Shown one piece after another: positions 1-5,562 of a stretch of DNA of 5,562 nucleotides. Under the pieces are notes generated by a model that was not told the origin of the DNA, searched no databases, and saw only the letters and a program-made list of their open reading frames with translations. Source of the DNA: Candidatus Eiseniibacteriota bacterium (lineage in GTDB: Bacteria; JAFGKV01). Numbering within the stretch: the stretch's first letter is position 1; each line of letters opens with the position of its first letter. A program made the translations under genes and the position numbers. The stretch spans positions 1 through 5,562 of the forward strand of contig JALOPK010000238.1 of the NCBI GenBank assembly GCA_025453925.1. Direction: 5' to 3'.

Positions 1-1299
1 GGGCCGTACCCCGACGGGCCCGCGGTGACCCGTGCATGCCTGGCATGCCATGAAGATGCGGCACACCAGGTCATGAAGACGGTGCACTGGACCTGGGAGA
101 CGCATCCGGTGCAGGTTCCCGGTCACGAAGAGCCGGTGCGCCTGGGTAAGAAGAACGTCATCAACAACTTCTGCATCAGCGTGCAGTCCAATTGGTTCGG
201 GTGTACCGCCTGTCACGCTGGATATGGGTGGGAAGACGATTCCTTCGACTTCTCACAGACCGAGAATGTCGACTGCCTGGTGTGCCATGATCAGTCCGGC
301 ACCTACGTGAAGGGAAACGGCGGGTATCCGGCCCCGGGGGTCGATCTTGCCGCCGTCGCGCAGAGCGTTGGATCACCCACGCGCGAGAATTGCGGGGGGT
401 GCCACTTCCGAGGAGGAGGCGGCGACGCAGTGAAGCACGGCGATCTGGACGACACGCTTCGCAATCCGCGGGAGCGCGTCGATGTGCATATGGGAAAACA
501 CGGCATGGTCTGCATCGATTGTCACCGAGCTACAGACCACCTGATCCGGGGCCGCTCCATCTCGGTGAGCATCGACAACGAGAACCGGCTGTACTGCACT
601 GACTGCCACGCCGAGAGACCGCATGGGGATGAGCGTCTCGACGGCCACACCGCCGCGGTGGCCTGCCAGACGTGCCACATCCCGCAGGTCGCCTTGCGCG
701 AAGCCACCAAGATCCACTGGGATTGGTCGGCCGCCGGCCAGGACCTGGGGGACGATCCCCACTCCTATCTGAAGAAGAAGGGTCGGTTCGTGTACCAGAA
801 ATCGCTCGTTCCCGAGTACTACTGGTTCGACGGCACGGCAGGCCGCTACCTGCTGGCTGACCGTGTCGATACTGCTGCGCCGACCCCGCTCAATCCCCCC
901 CGGGGCCATCTTGCCGACCCCGCAGCTACGGTGTGGCCGTTCAAGGTTCACCGGGGCCTTCAGATCTACGACACGGAGAATCGCTACCTCCTTGTTCCCA
1001 AGACGGTGGGCTCCGGCGGGTATTGGGAGGACTTCGACTGGGACAAGGCGGCACGCCTGGGATCAGAAGCGACCAAACTCCCTTATAGCGGTCACTTCGG
1101 GTTCACCTCCACGGAGATGTTCTGGCCGCTGACCCACATGGTCACCCCCACCGATCAGACGCTCCGCTGCCACGACTGCCATGTCACGAGCGGAATCATG
1201 GATTGGGAAGCCCTGGGCTACCCCGGTGATCCATCGCAATGGGGAGGGCGATCCCGGCTCCGGCAGGCGGGCCTCATCGCCTCGGGAGAACTCCGATGA
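1..1299 (+). CDS. otr: Octaheme c-type cytochrome, tetrathionate reductase (OTR) family, 5'-truncated
   Basis: Residue 1 here is the GTG codon at base 25, but the frame is open from base 1 with no ribosome site, so the signal peptide and N-terminus lie upstream. Eight CXXCH heme-c motifs start at residues 5, 60, 84, 123, 163, 191, 214 and 382, the number expected for periplasmic OTR, which in Shewanella reduces tetrathionate and, in vitro, nitrite and hydroxylamine. The only Cys outside these motifs is C50 in NNFC. With N47, and with D134 and K137 in GGGGDAVKHGD, it reproduces the spacing of the Shewanella active-site residues as I recall them (Asn61/Cys64, Asp150/Lys153), where the Lys is the unusual distal ligand of the catalytic heme. 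No CXXCK motif is present, which argues against NrfA- or TvNiR-type nitrite reductases. The stop overlaps the next start. Family assignment is strong; the physiological substrate is uncertain. Confidence 0.9.
   Translation, partial: GPYPDGPAVTRACLACHEDAAHQVMKTVHWTWETHPVQVPGHEEPVRLGKKNVINNFCISVQSNWFGCTACHAGYGWEDDSFDFSQTENVDCLVCHDQSGTYVKGNGGYPAPGVDLAAVAQSVGSPTRENCGGCHFRGGGGDAVKHGDLDDTLRNPRERVDVHMGKHGMVCIDCHRATDHLIRGRSISVSIDNENRLYCTDCHAERPHGDERLDGHTAAVACQTCHIPQVALREATKIHWDWSAAGQDLGDDPHSYLKKKGRFVYQKSLVPEYYWFDGTAGRYLLADRVDTAAPTPLNPPRGHLADPAATVWPFKVHRGLQIYDTENRYLLVPKTVGSGGYWEDFDWDKAARLGSEATKLPYSGHFGFTSTEMFWPLTHMVTPTDQTLRCHDCHVTSGIMDWEALGYPGDPSQWGGRSRLRQAGLIASGELR
1284..1288 (+). promoter_or_regulatory. 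Ribosome binding site for the heptaheme-cytochrome b gene
   Basis: GGGAG lies 7 bases before the ATG at 1296, inside the last codons of the octaheme gene. It decides the start. The in-frame ATG at 1239 has no comparable Shine-Dalgarno sequence and would add 19 residues before the hydrophobic signal segment. The 1296 start gives an ATGA stop-start overlap typical of translational coupling. Confidence 0.7.
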
Positions 1300-3965
1300 G
1301 CTGGGGCCTCATCGCCTTCATTACCGTGGTGGCCGCGACGCAGCCCGGTATCTCCCAAGCTCCTGCCACGCATGCGTCCGCCACGATCCACCCCACCTAT
1401 CCGCTGCTGGATGACCAGGGGCGGAGTGTCCTTGAGTCCTCGGGCCCCGTGTCGCCGATTGCGACGTGCGGTGCCTGCCACGATACTCGCTTCATCGAGA
1501 CGCATAGCGCCCATGCCGATGCCGGCTTCAGTGCACTGGGGACCCCCGGATCGGCACCCAGCGGGCGCGCATGGGACACCAGCACCGGGATCTTCGGGCG
1601 CTGGTATCCCCTGACCTATCGGTATCTCTCGCCCCTGTCTGATTCGATCATCGACCTGAGCACCGCCGACTGGATTCGGTTCTACGGGCGGCGGCACGTG
1701 GGTGGTGGGCCGGCGGTGTACACCCGCGATAGGGGGAGGCTCGTCGACCTTGATGCGAGCGGGGGCTCCGATGCCGAAACAACGGCATACGACCCCGTCT
1801 CGCAGCGCCGGGTTTCCTGGGAATGGCGCCGCTCCGGCGTGGTGGAGCTGAACTGCTTTCTCTGCCATATCGCGAATCCCGACAACGCCGCACGAATCGC
1901 CGAGCTGGAGGCCGGTGCATTCGGTTGGGCGAGTACGGCGACCCTGTCGACCACCGGCCTGGTGTCGAAGCATCCGTCGGGGTGGCGGTGGAATCCGGCT
2001 GGTTTCGATGCGCAGGGCCACGTCCGGACGGAACTCCTCTCGGTGCGGGAGTCGACGAATGACAACTGCGCGTTGTGTCATGGTCTTGTCCATGGTGAAC
2101 CAGACGTCCCGGTCTTGCTCAAGGGGTGCGTACCCGACTACTGGACCACCATGACCACGGGCCAGATCATCTCCCCGCAGAGGGTGGCGGAATCCGGCAT
2201 GAACATCAGAGGCAAGACCACCCTCACGCGCGCATGGGACGTGCACGCGGAACGGCTCGTTGACTGCGTGGATTGCCACTACTCGCGCAACAACCCCGTG
2301 TACTGGGACGCCCGGGATCCCGGACGGCCTGCGCATCTGCGCTTTGAGGCCCGTCGGATGTCCCTTGGTGCCTACCTGCACCGCCCCAGCCATCGGCTCG
2401 CCAACAGCCCGTCCGACCCGGTGGGAGAGGGAGCCGCCTCCTTCGAGGGGTGCACGGGGTGCCATGACGCACGACGAGCCCACCGTGACCTCCCGTACGC
2501 CGCGCGGCATGAGCAGGTGCTGGCATGCAATGCGTGCCACGTCCCCCGTCTCTTCGCCCCGGCCAGGGAGATGCTTGACTGGACCGTGCTGACGCCCGAC
2601 CGGAAGCCGCGCACCGTGTGCAGGGGAGTATCCTCGCCTTTCGCCGACGCCAGCGTCCTGGTGGAAGGATACGAACCGGTGTTGCTCCCGGCCCGCCAGA
2701 GCGACGGCCGGGAGCGCCTGGCACCCCACAACCTCGTCGGTACGTGGTTCTGGGTTGCGGGCGCGCCCGAACGGCCCGTGAGGCTTGATGACCTTTCGGC
2801 TGCGTACTTCGACGGCGATGGCTATCACCCCGACATCGTCGCTCTCCTGGATGGCAACCGGGATGGAGCCGTGGATCCCGGCGAGCTGGTGTTGGATTCC
2901 GCTGCGAAGATCGAGCGAATCAGCTCCCGGCTGCGCGCACTCGGACTTCAGGATCCGCGGATCGTCGCCGAGCTGCAGCCCTTCGCCATCCATCATGGCG
3001 TCGCCGCCAAGGGGTGGGCCACGGAGGATTGCGCTGCCTGCCACCACCCCCAGTCGAGGATCGACCGGCCGTTCACCGTGGGACGCGGGACGCCGGGAGA
3101 CGTTCGCCCGATGCTGGCGGGCGGCACCGGCGTTCGGCTGGCCGGCCAGGTGCGGGCAGAGGACGGTCGAATCGACTACCGGCCACGTTCCACCGCCGCG
3201 GGCCTCTACGTCCTGGGCCATGACAGCCATCCCCTGAGTGACGCCGTCGGCGTCATCGCGGTGGCTGGCGTCCTCTTCGGGGTTGCCGGACATGGCGCGC
3301 TGCGGCTCCGTGTCGCGCGAAAGATGCCTCGGCATCACGGAATAGCGCGGGCCGTCTATATGTACACGGCCTACGAGCGGTTCTGGCATTGGCTGCAAGC
3401 GCTGACGATCATCGCCCTCATCGTGACCGGGCTGGAGATCCACCTCCCCGGGACCGTCAGACTGCTCGGCTTCCGCGCTGCTGTGCGTACCCACACCATC
3501 GTCGCCGCGGTGGTGGTGGTGAACGCCTTCCTGGCCCTGTTCCATCATCTCGCGGGAGGGCAGATCCGGCAGTACTTCCCCGAACCCCACGGGTTCTTCG
3601 ATCAGGCGATACGCCAGGCCCGCTACTATCTGATCGGGATCTTCCGTCATGAACCCCACCCCTTCGTCAAGATACCGGAGCGCAAGCTGAACCCTCTCCA
3701 GCAGATCACCTACCTGGCGCTCCTGAACATCCTGCTGCCGCTCCAGATTGCCACGGGCATTCTCATGTGGGGCGCCGAACGGTGGCCAGTGGTTGACGGA
3801 ATGCTGGGGGGGCTGCGCACGCTGGCGCCGATCCATGCCGTGGGGGCGTGGCTCTTTCTGGCATTCCTCATTGCCCACATCTACCTGACCACGACGGGCC
3901 ATACGGTCCTCTCCAACATCAAGGCCATGCTCACCGGATGGGAGAACATCGATGACGTCGCGTGA
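1296..3965 (+). CDS. Exported heptaheme cytochrome c fused to diheme membrane cytochrome b
   Basis: This 889-residue protein probably links the quinone pool to the periplasmic octaheme enzyme. Residues 1-22 resemble a Sec signal peptide (hydrophobic LIAFITVVAA, cleavage near ISQA), though its n-region lacks Lys or Arg. CXXCH motifs start at 58, 187, 258, 324, 386, 411 and 579. A perfect EF-hand loop occupies 519-530 (DGNRDGAVDPGE). After a membrane helix at about 646-666 and a basic, likely cytoplasmic stretch comes a four-helix cytochrome b domain of the hydrogenase/formate dehydrogenase/PhsC type (helices about 697-714, 733-751, 803-823, 845-865). H698, H733, H847 and H861 are the likely ligands of two b hemes; the 14-residue gap between the last two matches my memory of FdnI His155/His169. 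Topology puts the c hemes in the periplasm and the C-terminus in the cytoplasm. The start is ATG 1296, with 1239 the alternative. Domain calls are strong; partner and direction of electron flow are inferred. Confidence 0.87.
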   Translation: MSWGLIAFITVVAATQPGISQAPATHASATIHPTYPLLDDQGRSVLESSGPVSPIATCGACHDTRFIETHSAHADAGFSALGTPGSAPSGRAWDTSTGIFGRWYPLTYRYLSPLSDSIIDLSTADWIRFYGRRHVGGGPAVYTRDRGRLVDLDASGGSDAETTAYDPVSQRRVSWEWRRSGVVELNCFLCHIANPDNAARIAELEAGAFGWASTATLSTTGLVSKHPSGWRWNPAGFDAQGHVRTELLSVRESTNDNCALCHGLVHGEPDVPVLLKGCVPDYWTTMTTGQIISPQRVAESGMNIRGKTTLTRAWDVHAERLVDCVDCHYSRNNPVYWDARDPGRPAHLRFEARRMSLGAYLHRPSHRLANSPSDPVGEGAASFEGCTGCHDARRAHRDLPYAARHEQVLACNACHVPRLFAPAREMLDWTVLTPDRKPRTVCRGVSSPFADASVLVEGYEPVLLPARQSDGRERLAPHNLVGTWFWVAGAPERPVRLDDLSAAYFDGDGYHPDIVALLDGNRDGAVDPGELVLDSAAKIERISSRLRALGLQDPRIVAELQPFAIHHGVAAKGWATEDCAACHHPQSRIDRPFTVGRGTPGDVRPMLAGGTGVRLAGQVRAEDGRIDYRPRSTAAGLYVLGHDSHPLSDAVGVIAVAGVLFGVAGHGALRLRVARKMPRHHGIARAVYMYTAYERFWHWLQALTIIALIVTGLEIHLPGTVRLLGFRAAVRTHTIVAAVVVVNAFLALFHHLAGGQIRQYFPEPHGFFDQAIRQARYYLIGIFRHEPHPFVKIPERKLNPLQQITYLALLNILLPLQIATGILMWGAERWPVVDGMLGGLRTLAPIHAVGAWLFLAFLIAHIYLTTTGHTVLSNIKAMLTGWENIDDVA

Positions 3966-4040
3966 ATCCGTGGGGAACATGGCACACCGGGAGCATGCCC
4001 CCGCCATGCCGGCCATATCCGAAGATCGAAGGAGTCATTC
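3966..4040 (+). other. Short intergenic gap with a weak bulged hairpin
   Basis: This is the only non-coding gap of note. CCG (3987-3989) and GCATG (3993-3997) can pair with CATGCCGG (4005-4012), leaving a GGA bulge and a 7-base loop. No T-run follows, so it is not a convincing intrinsic terminator. I see no clear -35/-10 pair. The simplest reading is a leader within one transcript, with possible RNA processing or a chance structure in GC-rich DNA. Confidence 0.3.
4029..4034 (+). promoter_or_regulatory. Ribosome binding site for the first YeeE/YedE gene
   Basis: AAGGAG is a near-consensus Shine-Dalgarno sequence 6 bases before ATG 4041. It is the strongest ribosome site in the window, consistent with independent rather than coupled initiation after the 75-base gap. 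Confidence 0.8.
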
Positions 4041-4562
4041 ATGAGTTCCACCACACCCCGCGGCTACCTGAACCCCTATGTCGCCGGCGCGCTGCTGGGT
4101 ATCGTGCTGTTCGCCGCATTCTTCATCACCGGAAATGGCCTTGGCGCCTCGGGAGGCATTGCCCGTGTTCTGGTCTCCGTTGAGGACCAGGTTGCACCGG
4201 GGCATGTCGACCGCACCGCGCACCTTCTTGCCATGGCCGGCGGGCGCACCAACCCGTTGGATAACTGGATCGTCATGGTGACGGCAGGCACCCTGGTGGG
4301 CGGGTTTCTGTCGGGTCTGCTCCACCGCAGGATTAGGGTTGAGACCCTGAAGGGACCGCGGATCTCCGTTCGGGCGCGCTGGGCATTCGCGGTGGTCGGC
4401 GGGGCATTCATGGGGTATGGGGCACGCCTTGCCAGAGGATGCACTTCGGGACAGGCCCTCTCGGGTGGCGCGGTGCTTTCGGTGGGGAGCTGGGCCTTCA
4501 TGTTCGCCGTGTTCGCGGGCGGGTATGCGCTGGCGTGGTTCGTACGCCGGCTGTGGACGTGA
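4041..4562 (+). CDS. YeeE/YedE family (DUF395) membrane protein, half-transporter with RGCTSG motif
   Basis: This 173-residue integral membrane protein belongs to the YeeE/YedE sulfur-transport family (PF04143), whose best-studied member TsuA takes up thiosulfate. About four hydrophobic helices are visible (residues 14-33, 75-95, 112-130 and 143-168). The N-terminal NPYVAGALLG and GNGLGASGG and the central GYGARLARGCTSGQALSGG are characteristic; C134 is its only Cys and sits at the conserved family position. Full-length TsuA-type proteins are roughly twice as long and carry two such Cys motifs, so this is a half-size protein. The other half appears to be the next gene, 11 bases downstream. 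In this context thiosulfate, or another sulfur product of the octaheme enzyme, is a reasonable substrate, but that is inference. The start is set by AAGGAG and the family-like N-terminus. Confidence 0.88.
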   Translation: MSSTTPRGYLNPYVAGALLGIVLFAAFFITGNGLGASGGIARVLVSVEDQVAPGHVDRTAHLLAMAGGRTNPLDNWIVMVTAGTLVGGFLSGLLHRRIRVETLKGPRISVRARWAFAVVGGAFMGYGARLARGCTSGQALSGGAVLSVGSWAFMFAVFAGGYALAWFVRRLWT

Positions 4563-4567
4563 GGGAG
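4561..4567 (+). promoter_or_regulatory. Ribosome binding site for the second YeeE/YedE gene
   Basis: GAGGGAG overlaps the TGA stop of the preceding gene and lies 6 bases before ATG 4574. It supports that start and tight co-translation of the two transporter halves. Confidence 0.7.
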
Positions 4568-4573
4568 ATCGCC

Positions 4574-5562
4574 ATGGCACCATTTGCCATCATCGACATT
4601 CTGGGCAAGCCCCTCGCCTACGGAGTCTACCTCCTCATCGGCGTCGCGTTCGGCGCGGTGCTGGAGATGGCCGGCTTTGCCGACTCCCGTCGCCTGGCTG
4701 CGCAGTTCTACCTGAAGAACATGACCGTGCTCAAAGTCATGTTCACCGCCATCGTGACCGCCATGGTCCTGATCTTCCTCGCATCGGGACTGGGGCTCTT
4801 GGACTACACGCGTGTCTGGGTCAATCCGACGTACCTGGTGCCCGGCATCGTGGGCGGGCTGATCATGGGTGTCGGCTTCATCATCGGTGGCTTCTGCCCC
4901 GGCACGTCCATGGTCGCGTTGGCTACCCTTAAGGTCGATGGGCTGTTCTTCTTCCTGGGCGCGTCCTTCGGCGTGTTCCTCTTCGGCGAGACGGTGGGGC
5001 TCTACCCGGAGTTCTTCCACAGCACCAGCATGGGCCGCTTCACGCTGCCGCAGTGGCTCGGCCTGCCGACCGGCGTGGTGGTCATCATCGTGGTGGGCAT
5101 GGCGCTGTTCATGTTCTGGGGCGGTGAGAAGCTGGAGGCGGCGTTTGGGGGCGTGTCGAAACAGACTGGAAGATCCCGGTGGAAGCTCGCGGGCGCGGGC
5201 ACGCTGGTCGCGTTGGCGTTGGTGGTCCTCGCGATTGGCCAGCCATCCGCTGCCGATCGGTGGGCGTATGTCGCCAGTGACAAACAACCGCTCCTGGATG
5301 GCAGGAAGGTCCATGTCGAGCCCGGAGAGCTGGTGGAGCTTTCCCAGAATGATCAGATCAACTTGATGCTGCTGGATGTGCGGGACGAGCGGGATTTCAA
5401 CCTCTTCCACCTGATCGATGCGCAGCGGGTGACGTTGGGCGAGATCCAGGATGGCCTGGTGAGCCTGCGGCTGCTGTCGGCTCCTCAGAACACGGTGACG
5501 GTGCTCATGTCCAATGACGAGCTACGCGCCGTCGATGCATGGAAGCTCCTGGTCGCGGGCGG
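4574..5562 (+). CDS. YeeE/YedE family membrane protein fused to a degenerate rhodanese domain, 3'-truncated
   Basis: The frame opens at ATG 4574 and stays open to the window edge, giving 329 complete residues. Residues 1-185 form a YeeE/YedE (PF04143) unit with hydrophobic helices near 15-33, 53-74, 87-108, 121-140 and 163-183. It contains GGFCPGTSMVAL, with C108 at the second conserved Cys position of the family; C108 is the only Cys visible. A further helix at about 204-222 follows a basic RSRWK stretch, which by the positive-inside rule places what follows in the periplasm. Residues about 250-329 look rhodanese-like: LLDVRDERDFNLFHLIDA matches the family's DVR...E/D-F/Y...H...A pattern, and a beta-strand then a helix (TVTVLMSNDELRAVDAWKLL) follow. 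Ser313 falls where the persulfide-forming Cys is expected, so sulfurtransferase activity is unlikely. The protein probably pairs with the preceding half-transporter. The C-terminus is not seen. Confidence 0.85.
   Translation, partial: MAPFAIIDILGKPLAYGVYLLIGVAFGAVLEMAGFADSRRLAAQFYLKNMTVLKVMFTAIVTAMVLIFLASGLGLLDYTRVWVNPTYLVPGIVGGLIMGVGFIIGGFCPGTSMVALATLKVDGLFFFLGASFGVFLFGETVGLYPEFFHSTSMGRFTLPQWLGLPTGVVVIIVVGMALFMFWGGEKLEAAFGGVSKQTGRSRWKLAGAGTLVALALVVLAIGQPSAADRWAYVASDKQPLLDGRKVHVEPGELVELSQNDQINLMLLDVRDERDFNLFHLIDAQRVTLGEIQDGLVSLRLLSAPQNTVTVLMSNDELRAVDAWKLLVAG

Noticed and set aside
33-48. Near-perfect direct repeat of GCATGCC
   Set aside because: It arises from the codons of a CLACH heme motif (TGC-CTG-GCA-TGC) and needs no separate explanation.
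373-951. Minus-strand open frame of 192 codons opposite the octaheme gene
   Set aside because: It is the same in-phase antisense effect, and the plus strand encodes conserved heme motifs throughout.
1-1299. Octaheme nitrite reductase (TvNiR/ONR) or NrfA-like enzyme
   Set aside because: All eight heme motifs are CXXCH and none is CXXCK, and the NNFC and GGGGDAVKHGD segments fit the tetrathionate reductase family better.
2130-2138. Possible eighth, non-canonical heme site at C278 (or C442) of the cytochrome fusion
   Set aside because: Both Cys are single, with no second Cys at heme-binding spacing and no following His; a structural disulfide or free thiol is simpler.
1218-4016. Very long minus-strand open frame (about 930 codons) opposite the cytochrome fusion gene
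   Set aside because: It is codon-on-codon in phase with the plus-strand gene and stays open because that GC-rich gene avoids TTA, CTA and TCA codons. Its translation is low-complexity and Arg/Gly/Pro-rich, with no recognisable domain, while the plus strand has clear heme motifs.
3962-4183. Small plus-strand frame starting GTG at the end of the cytochrome gene
   Set aside because: It has no ribosome site, runs into the first YeeE/YedE gene in another frame, and its Pro/Arg-rich translation resembles nothing known.
4076-5410. Minus-strand open frame of 444 codons opposite the YeeE/YedE genes
   Set aside because: It is in phase with the second transporter gene, His/Glu/Arg-rich without domain features, and crosses the boundary of two well-supported plus-strand genes.

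Overview
The window is a GC-rich stretch with four same-strand, tightly packed genes. The first gene is cut at its 5' end and the last at its 3' end. Abundant CXXCH heme-c motifs, exported multiheme domains and a quinone-type membrane cytochrome b suggest a Gram-negative bacterium with respiratory or energy-conserving sulfur (or nitrogen) metabolism. The sequence alone does not support a genus. No tRNA, rRNA, CRISPR array, insertion sequence or phage gene was seen.

Layout: (1) bases 1-1299 encode most of an octaheme c-type cytochrome of the tetrathionate reductase (OTR) family, with all eight CXXCH motifs and the Asn/Cys and Asp/Lys pairs expected at the catalytic heme. (2) Bases 1296-3965, overlapping by ATGA, encode an 889-residue protein with an exported seven-heme domain, an embedded perfect EF-hand loop and a C-terminal diheme cytochrome b membrane domain. 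Its heme order and spacing suggest an OTR-like scaffold that has lost the catalytic heme. (3) Bases 4041-4562 encode a small YeeE/YedE (DUF395, PF04143) membrane protein carrying one conserved Cys motif. (4) Bases 4574-5562 encode a second YeeE/YedE protein carrying the other Cys motif, fused to a rhodanese-like domain that has Ser where the catalytic Cys is expected and runs off the window.

Proposed working model (inference): the cytochrome b domain exchanges electrons with the quinone pool, the seven-heme domain relays them across the periplasmic face, and the octaheme enzyme uses them on a sulfur compound such as tetrathionate. Nitrite or hydroxylamine are alternatives known for OTR in vitro. 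The two YeeE/YedE proteins could form one split transporter for thiosulfate or another sulfur species, and the degenerate rhodanese domain could bind or deliver that species. The direction of electron flow and the true substrate cannot be read from the sequence.
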